This document shows, in pieces, positions 1-7,389 of a stretch of DNA of 64,000 bases. This stretch comes from Terriglobia bacterium (GTDB lineage Bacteria > Acidobacteriota > Terriglobia > Terriglobales > Acidobacteriaceae): positions 1 through 64,000 of the forward strand of contig JAIQFZ010000012.1 of the NCBI GenBank assembly GCA_020073015.1, given 5' to 3'. A program made the position numbers and the translations under genes. The number at the start of each line of letters is the position of its first letter. Positions within the stretch are counted from its first letter, which is position 1. The notes beneath the pieces are model-generated. The model saw only the letters and a program-made list of their open reading frames with translations. It did no database searches and was not told where the DNA came from.

Positions 1-327
1 TGGCTGGCGGCGATGAAGAACGTGTACATGGATTCTTCGCTGATGGACGTCTGGATGTATCCGGCAGCTTTCAAGGAAACGCTGCGCCAGTGGCTGGAAA
101 CGTTCCCCGACAAAATCACGTTCGGCACCGACTGCTTCCCGTATAACGATGTGCTCGGCGCCGAGGAAAGCTACTGGCTCGGAACGCAGTCGACGCGCAT
201 GGCCCTGGCGGCTGCGTTGGCCGAGATGGTGTCGTCGGGCGAAATTACCGACGCCAAGGCGGTCGAGATGGCCCACGCTTTTCTGCACGACACCGCGGTT
301 AGCCTGTATCCTTCATTGGGCCACTGA
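1..327 (+). CDS. Amidohydrolase-family metal-dependent hydrolase, C-terminal part
   Basis: The frame is open from base 1 and ends at TGA 325-327, so only the last ~108 residues are present and the start lies outside the window. The ATG listed in the ORF track at base 13 is internal. The segment FGTDCFPYND resembles the C-terminal aspartate strand of TIM-barrel amidohydrolases (Amidohydro_2 type), where the Asp contacts the catalytic metal. It is followed by a helical tail typical of the family. Substrate cannot be told from this part. The cupin gene starts one base after its stop codon, suggesting co-transcription. Confidence 0.6.
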   Translation, partial: WLAAMKNVYMDSSLMDVWMYPAAFKETLRQWLETFPDKITFGTDCFPYNDVLGAEESYWLGTQSTRMALAAALAEMVSSGEITDAKAVEMAHAFLHDTAVSLYPSLGH

Positions 328-328
328 A

Positions 329-772
329 ATGAAGAAGAAAAAAGCAGTCAGGAAAAAGCAAGTTCGCAGACCCGCCGGCAAAGTAGCACTGAAAGGGACG
401 GTTTCCGCGAAGCCGCGCAAAGCCGAACTCCGCCACATCGCGTGGAACAGCGTTCCGGTCGAAGAGCTGAACTCACTCCTCGGCCGCCAACTCGTGGTCG
501 GACAAAACGTGATGCTCGCGCGCGTCCTGCTGAAGAAAGGCTGTATCGTACCCGAGCATAGCCACCCGAACGAGCAGGTTACCTACATCCTCGCAGGCGC
601 GCTGAAGTTTTGGATCGACGGAAAAATCATCGTGGTCAATGCGGGCGAGGTCCTGACGATTCCACCGAACATGCCCCACAAAGCCGAAGCGCTGGAAGAT
701 ACCGTCGATCTCGACATCTTCCACCCGCCGCGTGCTGATTGGATGAATAAGACCGACGCGTATTTGCGGTAG
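329..772 (+). CDS. Small single-domain cupin protein with lysine-rich N-terminus
   Basis: 147 residues. The ORF track places the start at 149, but that extension lies inside the preceding gene in another frame. The ATG at 329, one base after the upstream stop, is the natural start. Residues 1-35 are strongly basic (MKKKKAVRKK...), probably disordered. The core carries cupin motif 1 (PEHSHPNEQVTYILAG, giving the H-x-H...E metal ligands) and motif 2 (GEVLTIPPNMPHKAEA, with the fourth His). This fits a beta-barrel metal-binding cupin. Catalytic role is unknown; many such proteins are dioxygenase- or isomerase-like, or bind small ligands. Tight spacing suggests an operon with the amidohydrolase. 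Confidence 0.75.
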   Translation: MKKKKAVRKKQVRRPAGKVALKGTVSAKPRKAELRHIAWNSVPVEELNSLLGRQLVVGQNVMLARVLLKKGCIVPEHSHPNEQVTYILAGALKFWIDGKIIVVNAGEVLTIPPNMPHKAEALEDTVDLDIFHPPRADWMNKTDAYLR

Positions 773-819
773 CCTCAGCGCGTAGCTGACATACAGCTGC
801 GATTCGCACCCTGTACTAT

Positions 820-910
820 GGTCATTCCGAACCGGCTTCAGCCGGTGAGGAACCCCTACCTTCACGACGCTTTGGGCTGGTAGGGGTCCCTCACTTCGTT
901 CGGGATGACA
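820..910. repeat. Palindromic intergenic repeat with GTCATnCCGAAC ends
   Basis: The block begins GTCATTCCGAAC and ends GTTCGGGATGAC, so the ends are near-perfect inverted repeats. Inside is a second hairpin (ACCGGCTTCAGCCGGT). The GTCATCC-type ends are shared with the elements at 20932-20996 and 36181-36256. It lies in the 180-bp gap between the cupin gene and thrC and could fold as one long hairpin. Likely a REP/MITE-like element; no coding capacity. Confidence 0.6.
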
Positions 911-916
911 AGACGT

Positions 917-928
917 CTAACATGTTAG
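917..928. promoter_or_regulatory. 12-bp palindrome CTAACATGTTAG upstream of thrC
   Basis: A perfect 12-bp palindrome lies 24 bp before the thrC ATG. It could be a dimeric regulator site or a promoter-proximal element. No regulator is identified and chance is not excluded. Confidence 0.25.
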
Positions 929-952
929 GAAAGCGAATTCAGAATTAACTCG

Positions 953-2290
953 ATGACCGTGCCCACCTCCACCGCCCGTCTCCGTTGCATCGCCTGCGGG
1001 TCCACGCCCGATTCCGCTGCCCAGGACTTCCGCTGCGTCCGTTGTGGCGATCTGCTGGAGTTCTTCTTCCCAGAGTGGGTCTTCGATCCCGCCACCCTGA
1101 AATCGCTGTGGCTCAACCGCAAAACATCGCGCAACCCCCTTGACCAGAGCGGCGTCTGGCGCTTCCGCGAACTCCTGCCGCACATTCCGGAGGAGCACGC
1201 CATCACGCTGCGCGAGGGCAACACGCCGCTCTATCAATTGCCGCGCTGCGCCCGGATCGTCGGCCTCGACATGCTCCAAGCCAAGCACCAGGGCATGAAC
1301 CCGACCGCGTCCTTCAAAGACACCGGAATGACCTTCGCCGCCTCTTCCGCGCATCAGGGAGGATTCCGCTGGGTCGCTTGCGCCTCCACCGGCAACACTT
1401 CAGCCTCGATGGCCGCCTATGCCGCTCGCGGTAACATGCACAGCCTGGTGCTCATCCCCGAAGGCAAAATTTCCTGGGGCAAGCTCTCGCAATCGCTCGA
1501 CTATGGAGCCCTCACCTGCCAACTCCGCACTGATTTCGACGGCTGCGTGCGCATCCTGAACGAACTCGTCCGCCAGAAGCCCGTCTGTCTTCTGAACTCG
1601 GTCAACCCGTATCGCATCGAAGGCCAGAAGACGGCCGCCATCGAACTGCTGGAACAACTCGGCTGGGAGCCGCCCGACCACATCATTGTCCCCGGAGGCA
1701 ATCTCGGTAACAGTTCGGCCATCGGCAAATCGCTGCTCGAAATGCGCGAGCTGAAACTCATCTCGCGCCTGCCGAAGCTCTCGATCATCCAGGCGCAGGG
1801 CGCAAATCCTTTTTACCGCAGCGTGCGCGAGTTCGGCGGCACAAAACTTGAGCCCATGACCGCGGACACCATGGCGACCGCCATCCGCATCGGCAATCCG
1901 GCATCCTGGAAGAAGGCGCTGCGCGTGCTGCAGGTGACCGGAGGCGAGGTCGAGCAGGTCACCGAAGTCGAGATTGCCGCCGCCAAAGCCGAAATCGGGT
2001 CCGATGGCGTTGGCTGCGAGCCCGCCTCGGCGGTGACGCTGGCCGGCCTGAAAATACTGACCCAGCGCGGATTCGTCAAACCCGGCGAATCCGTGGTTCT
2101 GATCCTGACCGGCCACCTGCTGAAAGATCCTGACTTCACCATCAAGTTCCATCGCGGGGACCTGTTCGCTGGAACCCCAGGCGAGAACGCGGCCCGGCAG
2201 ACACGGCCCCTGCAACGTGCTCCGGTGGTGCTGGAGGCCGATTTAGGGGCTGTTATTGCCGCTCTCGACACGGCCGAGAGAAATTCGTAG
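953..2290 (+). CDS. thrC: Threonine synthase
   Basis: 445 residues. Predicted to convert O-phospho-L-homoserine to L-threonine in the cytoplasm using pyridoxal phosphate. The N-terminus has a zinc-ribbon-like pair of CxxC knuckles (Cys12/15 and Cys28/31), seen in one subgroup of threonine synthases. The fold-type II PLP core follows: NPTASFKDTGM, with Lys122 as the likely Schiff-base lysine, then STGNTSASMAAYAARG for the PLP phosphate and GGNLGNSSAIGK. Downstream is homoserine kinase, the preceding step in the pathway, separated by 297 bp containing a palindromic repeat. No clear Shine-Dalgarno sequence precedes the ATG. Family assignment is firm; threonine synthase is preferred over other PLP lyases because of thrB nearby. 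Confidence 0.9.
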   Translation: MTVPTSTARLRCIACGSTPDSAAQDFRCVRCGDLLEFFFPEWVFDPATLKSLWLNRKTSRNPLDQSGVWRFRELLPHIPEEHAITLREGNTPLYQLPRCARIVGLDMLQAKHQGMNPTASFKDTGMTFAASSAHQGGFRWVACASTGNTSASMAAYAARGNMHSLVLIPEGKISWGKLSQSLDYGALTCQLRTDFDGCVRILNELVRQKPVCLLNSVNPYRIEGQKTAAIELLEQLGWEPPDHIIVPGGNLGNSSAIGKSLLEMRELKLISRLPKLSIIQAQGANPFYRSVREFGGTKLEPMTADTMATAIRIGNPASWKKALRVLQVTGGEVEQVTEVEIAAAKAEIGSDGVGCEPASAVTLAGLKILTQRGFVKPGESVVLILTGHLLKDPDFTIKFHRGDLFAGTPGENAARQTRPLQRAPVVLEADLGAVIAALDTAERNS

Positions 2291-2484
2291 CGGTTCGCCT
2301 CGAACTCGTGTATAACACTCAGCTTTGATCATTCGGGTCTGCGCCGTAGGCCTAACGCGGCCGCACAGGGTTTCGCTTTTGTTTCGAGCGGGGCTCGGAG
2401 TCGCCGTGAGCCTGCTTTGAACTCTGTGGCCGATGGCCCGGAGCTTGGTTTCTGGCAGGCTGCTGAAAAACTCGATCGCGCACC

Positions 2485-2583
2485 TGATTTTGGGTGGCGC
2501 AGTGCTTCAGCGCTGCGATAATTCGCTGTTTTCAGCACCGGCTTTAGCCGCCGCGGTCAGACTGCTGCGCAAAAAGCACTGCT
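2485..2583. repeat. Two-hairpin GC-rich intergenic repeat (family A, copy 1)
   Basis: Contains GGGTGGCGCAGTGCTTCAGCGCTGCG (first hairpin), then about 20 bp later the second hairpin CCGGCTTTAGCCGCCG, then GCGGTCAGACTGC. The same order recurs at 33672-33743 and 44583-44700. It fills the end of the thrC-thrB gap (2291-2587). The rest of that gap shows no convincing gene; ORF 2329-2538 on the minus strand is a by-product of the repeat. Confidence 0.75.
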
Positions 2584-2587
2584 AAAG

Positions 2588-3553
2588 ATGCCTTCGCGTC
2601 CTACATCTTCGGATCGTTCCTTGCGCCTGGCCCTGCCGGCGACCTCGGCGAATCTTGGGCCGGCGTTTGACGCCGCCGCGCTGGCCATGGATTTCTGTCT
2701 CCGCATACGTGTCGACCGCGCCCCCGACTTCTTCATCACCGCCGAAGGCCGCGACGCCCAGATCTGCAGCCGGATGGAGAACCATCTCATCGTCACCACC
2801 TACTGCGAGGTGCTCGAGTCGGAGAACCGCAAGATCGCCCCCCTGCGCATCCACATCGAAAACGAAATCCCCATCGGCAAAGGTTGTGGCTCATCCGCCG
2901 CGGCGCGCCTCGCGGGGATCGCCCTCGCCGTCCACTTCGGGCACCTGCGCTGGAAGGACGACCGCATCGTCGGCGAAGCCTCCATGCGCGAGCATCACCC
3001 TGACAACGCGTCCGCCTGCTGGATGGGCGCGCTCACCGTGGCTCGCATGGCCAACCAAGTCCAGGCCCAAGTCGTCGAAGTCAAACCGAAAGGGAACTGG
3101 CCGCTGCTGCTCGCCATCCCCGACGCGCCGCTTTCCACCGAGCAGGCCCGACGCGTCTTGCCCTTTCAGTACTCACGCGCCGATGCGGTCACCAACATCC
3201 AGAACTCCATGCTTCTGCTGTCGGCGTTCACGCAGAACCGTCCCGACCTGCTCTCCTCGGCGCTGGAGGACCGCATCCACCAACCCTATCGCGCGCCCCT
3301 GTGCCCGCTGCTTCCCGCACTCAAGGAACTCACGGGCGATTCCGGCATTCTCGGCGCGGCGCTGAGCGGCGCGGGCCCGTCAGTGCTCGTTTTCCTCGAC
3401 CCCAAGGTGCAGCCGAAAAAAGCGAAGCAAAGAATCGCAGCTCATCTGACGAAACGCCGCCTGCCCGCTGAACTGCTCCTCACCCAGATCGCGATGCACG
3501 GCGGACGCGACGGTGCCGACTGGCGCAAACATCACCCTCCCGCCAAAAAATAA
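2588..3553 (+). CDS. thrB: Homoserine kinase (GHMP family)
   Basis: 321 residues. Predicted to phosphorylate L-homoserine with ATP, giving the substrate of the upstream threonine synthase. GHMP kinase motifs appear in order: PATSANLGPAFDAAALAM near the N-terminus (motif 1), IPIGKGCGSSAAARLAG (motif 2, the ATP-phosphate loop, around residues 95-110) and GILGAALSGAGPSVLVF near the C-terminus (motif 3). Length is slightly above the usual ~300-310. The start lies just beyond the repeat element and has no strong ribosome-binding site. Mevalonate/galactokinase-type relatives share these motifs, but the thrC neighbour settles the call. Confidence 0.9.
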   Translation: MPSRPTSSDRSLRLALPATSANLGPAFDAAALAMDFCLRIRVDRAPDFFITAEGRDAQICSRMENHLIVTTYCEVLESENRKIAPLRIHIENEIPIGKGCGSSAAARLAGIALAVHFGHLRWKDDRIVGEASMREHHPDNASACWMGALTVARMANQVQAQVVEVKPKGNWPLLLAIPDAPLSTEQARRVLPFQYSRADAVTNIQNSMLLLSAFTQNRPDLLSSALEDRIHQPYRAPLCPLLPALKELTGDSGILGAALSGAGPSVLVFLDPKVQPKKAKQRIAAHLTKRRLPAELLLTQIAMHGGRDGADWRKHHPPAKK

Positions 3554-3635
3554 GACCGGCATGCGCCGGTCCTGATTTGTTCATCTGATTTTCTCGGAAA
3601 ACCGCAGTCTTCCACACCACGCCAGAATCCACCCT

Positions 3636-4193
3636 CTAATTTCTCCTGCTCGCGGGCGGTACGATTCCGTTCATGCGCAGATACTCCACCATCTGCCCGT
3701 AGTGATCGAACCCGTGCCAGGCAAACACCGTGCCCATCCCAAGGGGCGTAGCGGTGCCTTCTCCAAATGGGTTCTTGATGGGCGCGACCGCGTTGCCCTC
3801 GTTGATCGTCGCCACTGCCTTGTGCGCATACGCGTACGAGTCCTTTAAGAACTTGACGATGTCGGCCTTCGTCTTCACGCTATCCGGCCCGCTCTCCCCA
3901 CCGATGTCGACCGGAGGCTTCTCGCCCAGGATCGCCGCGCCCACAATGTAATTTACTGCCGCAACGTGCTTTGCCTGCTGCGCGAACGTCCGCACGCCTT
4001 TGAACTCGCCATTGGTGGGCGCAAAGCTGAACTTGTCTTCGGGCATCGCCTCGACCGCCGGAACAAGTTCGCTTTCGATGATTTTCAGCGTCCCATCGAT
4101 CACACTGGTGACGGTTTTCTTCTGATCGGCCTGCGCCCTCCCCAAACTACAGAGAGCCAGTACCACGGCCAGCATCCACGCACTCTTCTTCAT
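3636..4193 (-). CDS. Secreted DinB-like four-helix protein
   Basis: 185 residues from the ATG at 4193, which has a good upstream GGAGGCG. The ORF-track start at 4484 runs into the upstream MFS gene and is rejected. The protein opens with a signal peptide (MKKSAWMLAVVLALCSLGRAQA). The rest fits a DinB/YfiT-like helical bundle: a first-helix segment EAMPEDKFSFAPTNGEFKGVRTFAQQAKHV, a middle helix, and FAWHGFDHYGQMVEYLRMNGIVPP at the end, supplying candidate His metal ligands. DinB-like proteins are often thiol-dependent transferases or of unknown function; a secreted form is typical of Acidobacteria. It follows the MFS gene by 46 bp on the same strand. Confidence 0.75.
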   Translation of the reverse strand: MKKSAWMLAVVLALCSLGRAQADQKKTVTSVIDGTLKIIESELVPAVEAMPEDKFSFAPTNGEFKGVRTFAQQAKHVAAVNYIVGAAILGEKPPVDIGGESGPDSVKTKADIVKFLKDSYAYAHKAVATINEGNAVAPIKNPFGEGTATPLGMGTVFAWHGFDHYGQMVEYLRMNGIVPPASRRN

Positions 4194-4239
4194 GTCGCCT
4201 CCAGGCAATGTTTGACAGCCCACTACATTACTTGAAAAC

Positions 4240-5511
4240 TTAATCCCGGACCACCGCGGGCGATAGTTCCAATTCACTCGCGGTAATCCGATGCCCGCGC
4301 AGCGCCAGCACTCCGACAGCCAATACCACCGCCGCCACTGCCAGCGCGTCCGGAACGCCGATTCTCTTTGCCAGTGCGCCCCACATTGTCGCTCCCAGCG
4401 CCATGCCCCCCTGCAGCACCAGCAAGTAAAAGGAGAGCGCCCGCGCCCGCAGATACGTCGGACACATCGTCTGCGCTGCCACATTCAAGCAAGCCAGAAT
4501 TCCAATCCACGCCCCGCCCGCTAGCAGCATCACCGCGCACAGTGGGAGAAACGTCCCAGTCCTTCCGGCCGCAAACGTCATCCCCGCAAACACCAAAATG
4601 GCGGCCGCTACCAGTCCATCCACCGAGAGCCGTTCGCGCACCTTGGGCATGGCAGCCGCACCCATCAAGGCTCCCATGCCGAAACATCCCAGCATCGCTC
4701 CGTAGCCGCGCGCCCCAAACGGCCGCGCGATGATCGGCAGCAGCGCCAGCATCGCCACCGCCGCCACGCTGAACGTTCCCGTGCGAAGTAGCACCGACTT
4801 GGCCAGGCCGCTCTCGCGTACATACGCAAATCCATCCCCAACCGCCGACCACACGCGCTGACTCCTGGGCTGAGCCTCAATCGGCCGTTTCCAGCGATAA
4901 AGAAACAAGATCACGCCCAGGAACGACAACGCATTCAGCAGAAACGTGGTGCCGCAACCGACGGCCGCCACGATGACGCCACCCAAAGCTGGACCTACCG
5001 CGCGCGCCACATTGAATCCCGCCGAATTCAGCGCCACCGCCGACGCGTGTTGTTCCCCGGGAACCAGTTCCGGCGTGATCGCCTGCCACGCGGGGTCATT
5101 CATCACCGCGCCCAGACCGAGCAGAAATGTAAACAGCAGCAGCACCCACGGCTGTACACAACTCGTCAGCGTCAAGACGCCGAGCGTTGCCGAAGCCAGC
5201 ACCATCCACCCCTGTGTCAGCAACAGAAACCGGCGCCGGTCCACCATGTCGGCCAGCGCGCCGGCGGGCAGAATGACCAGAAACACCGGCAGCGCACCCG
5301 CCGCCTGCACCAGTCCGATCATCAGCGGATTCAGGGTCATTTGCGTCATCAGCCAACCCGCGCCCACGTTCTGCATCCACGTGCCGGTGTAAGAGATCAC
5401 CGAAGCAATCCAGAGCGACCGGAACAGCGGCTCGCCGAGCGGCGCCCAGGGTGAGATCGAGCGCCTTCCCACGATCGCTTCCGCCACCGGTATTTTGATC
5501 ATTTCCGCCAT
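4240..5511 (-). CDS. MFS transporter, EntS/MFS_3-like exporter
   Basis: 423 residues, about 10-12 hydrophobic segments. The first helices carry FRSLWIASVISYTGTWMQNVGAGWLMT, characteristic of the MFS_3 (EntS-like) group. The loop between helices 2 and 3 holds LPAGALADMVDRRRFLLL, matching the conserved MFS loop motif. The NDPAWQAITPELVPGEQHASAVALNSAGFNVARAVGPALGG stretch is also diagnostic of this group. Substrate unknown; relatives export siderophores or drugs. The start could be Met1 or Met4. The secreted DinB-like gene lies 46 bp downstream and may be co-transcribed. Confidence 0.85.
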   Translation of the reverse strand: MAEMIKIPVAEAIVGRRSISPWAPLGEPLFRSLWIASVISYTGTWMQNVGAGWLMTQMTLNPLMIGLVQAAGALPVFLVILPAGALADMVDRRRFLLLTQGWMVLASATLGVLTLTSCVQPWVLLLFTFLLGLGAVMNDPAWQAITPELVPGEQHASAVALNSAGFNVARAVGPALGGVIVAAVGCGTTFLLNALSFLGVILFLYRWKRPIEAQPRSQRVWSAVGDGFAYVRESGLAKSVLLRTGTFSVAAVAMLALLPIIARPFGARGYGAMLGCFGMGALMGAAAMPKVRERLSVDGLVAAAILVFAGMTFAAGRTGTFLPLCAVMLLAGGAWIGILACLNVAAQTMCPTYLRARALSFYLLVLQGGMALGATMWGALAKRIGVPDALAVAAVVLAVGVLALRGHRITASELELSPAVVRD

Positions 5512-5524
5512 TTTTCGAGCACGA

Positions 5525-5610
5525 GCCCCGGAGGGGCGAACTAGCTTAGCCCAGCGCTTCAGCGCTGGGTGAGCTGCAAAATGAGATCAAGTCCCGGAGG
5601 GACGACCCAC
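5525..5610. repeat. CCCGGAGGGACGA repeat element, copy left of the permease
   Basis: Order of parts: CCCGGAGGGGCGA, AGCTTAGCCC, the hairpin CCAGCGCTTCAGCGCTGG, then AAGTCCCGGAGGGACGACCCAC. The same order and orientation occur at 7234-7320, so the two copies flank the broken permease gene as direct repeats about 1.7 kb apart. Confidence 0.65.
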
Positions 5611-5636
5611 CTCAATGGGGAAGCACGAGCCAACGT

Positions 5637-7137
5637 CTATCGACCGAGGGCCAGCCCCGAATCCCCAAACGGCCATTCTTTTCGTCTCCACGCGCGCGCG
5701 CAATAGACGACGATCCCCACCACCAGAATCACCGCCGCGTACCGGATCTCCCGCTGGAATCCATTCCTTGAAACCAGAATAAACACAAAACTCCCCGCCG
5801 CCACCAGCGCCGGTACCGGATAAAGCCACATCCGGAATGGTCGCGCCATGTCGGGCCGCCGCACCCGCAGCACAATCACGCCCACGCTCTGCACCAGGAA
5901 TTGCAGAAGGATGCGGATCACCACCAGTGCGGCAATCAGATCCGCCAGCCGCAGAAAGCAGAACAGCGCCGCTACCCCCGCCAGCGCCAGCAGGGAAACA
6001 TAAGGAAACTGGTGCACGGGATGTACCCGGGCAAACGTCCGGAAGTAGTTGCCGTCGAGCGCGGCGGCATAAGGCACCCGCGAGTACCCCAGCATCAGCG
6101 AAAAGACCGACGCAAACGCCGTCCACATCACCAGCACCGACACAACCGCGCCCGCTCCATGCCCATACACCCGCTGCCCCATACACCCGCTGCATGAAGG
6201 TCGAAACCACATACAATTTGCTGTTCGACGCCCCCGACTGCGCTAGTTCGCGCCAAGGCACCACGCCCAGGATACTGACGTTCATTACTACATATAGACA
6301 CGCCACCGCCAGAATGGATAGCAACAACGCGCGCGGAATATTTTTCCCCGGTTCCTTGATCTCATCGCCCAGAAAGCAGACGTTGTAGTAGCCCCAATAA
6401 TCATAGGCGGCAATCAGCATCGCCCCGCCTAACCCATGAAAAAAGTCGCCCGATAGCTTGAATGCTCCAGGAGGAAAATCGAATGCCATGCGAGCATTGA
6501 AATGAGTCAGGCCGGCGAAGATGATCCATCCGATCGTCCCCATCACCCCGATCCAGAGCAGCTTCGCAAGCCGCGAAATCACCGTGATTCGCCGGTAGAG
6601 CAAGAAGGCCGTAAACAGGCACATTCCGATCGCAACAAATGTTGCAGGCATTGCCACCCAGCTCAATTGCAGCTGACCCAGCAGCGGAAGGTTCAGCGTC
6701 AAAGTGCGGGCTGCCCAAACCCGCTCCAGCCTGGGGAAGAAGTAGGCCGCGTACTGCGAGAGCCCGACGCAGCCCGAAGCAATCGAGAGCGGAGCGCTGA
6801 AGGAAAGTTGCCAGATGAACAGAAAAGAAACCAGCCGCCCCAGCTTCTGCGGCCCGTAAATCTCCTTCAGGTAGCGATACGATCCGCCCGACCCCGGCAT
6901 GGCCGCGCCCAGTTCCGCCCAAACCAGCCCGTCGCAGATCGCCAGCACCGCGCCCAGCACCCACCCCAGCATCGCCTGCGGACCGCCCATCGCCGTCACA
7001 ATCAGCGGGATCGTAATGAACGGCCCCACGCCGATCATGTCAATCATGTTCAGCGCAGTGGCCGAGCCCAGGCTAATGCCGCGGACGAGCGGGGTCTCCG
7101 GAGCTGACGTCTTATCCGCCGATTGGACTGCGTGCAT
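5637..7137 (-). pseudogene. APC-family amino acid permease, frameshifted by a 16-bp tandem duplication
   Basis: The N-terminal frame (from ATG 7137) encodes a typical APC permease: LGSATALNMIDMIGVGPFITIP in helix 1, AELGAAMPGSGGSYRYLKEIYG, and about nine helices to STFMQRVYG. After that the frame becomes GC-rich nonsense and stops at 5587. A second frame (listed as 5637-6212) continues the family with VVSVLVMWTAFASVFSLMLGYSRVPYAAALDGNYF and the last helices. Between them the plus strand has a perfect 16-bp direct repeat at 6162-6177 and 6178-6193. Removing one copy restores a continuous 494-residue protein reading MQRVYGHGAGAVVSVLV. Either a recent loss of function, a reversible slippage switch, or an assembly error. 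The substrate is probably an amino acid or amine. Confidence 0.88.
6162..6193. repeat. Perfect 16-bp tandem duplication inside the permease gene
   Basis: The unit cccatacacccgctgc occurs twice without a gap. Sixteen is not a multiple of three, so the second copy shifts the reading frame of the permease exactly where the two coding frames meet. Confidence 0.95.
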
Positions 7138-7233
7138 GGATGATTAGCGTCGTTCGGTATTCGTCGTTCGTTCCCTGCCGTTATTCCCTAGGTCTGGTCC
7201 TCGTGCCAGGCGCGCTGCCAGCGTTCTAACCCG

Positions 7234-7320
7234 CGTCCCGGAGGGACGAGCCAGCTTAGCCCGCCGCATCAGCGGTGGGAAAAGTTCATAAAGAAGTGAA
7301 GTCCCGGAGGGACGGCCCAC
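7234..7320. repeat. CCCGGAGGGACGA repeat element, copy right of the permease
   Basis: Same parts and orientation as 5525-5610: CCCGGAGGGACGA, CAGCTTAGCCC, the hairpin CCGCCGCATCAGCGGTGG (one mispair), then AAGTCCCGGAGGGACGGCCCAC. It produces the spurious small minus ORF 7144-7356. The rest of the 7138-7389 gap holds short word-like tandem motifs (CGTCGTTCGGTATTCGTCG; CGCCACTCGCCTCTCGC) and no gene. Confidence 0.65.
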
Positions 7321-7389
7321 GTTTCCCGGCCCGCGAAAGACGAATGGCGGATTCAACCGACCAAGCAGCGACTCGCCACTCGCCTCTCG

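Noticed and set aside
7144-7356. 70-residue minus-strand ORF
   Set aside because: Made of the CCCGGAGGGACGA repeat and its flanks (PSGT twice), not a protein.
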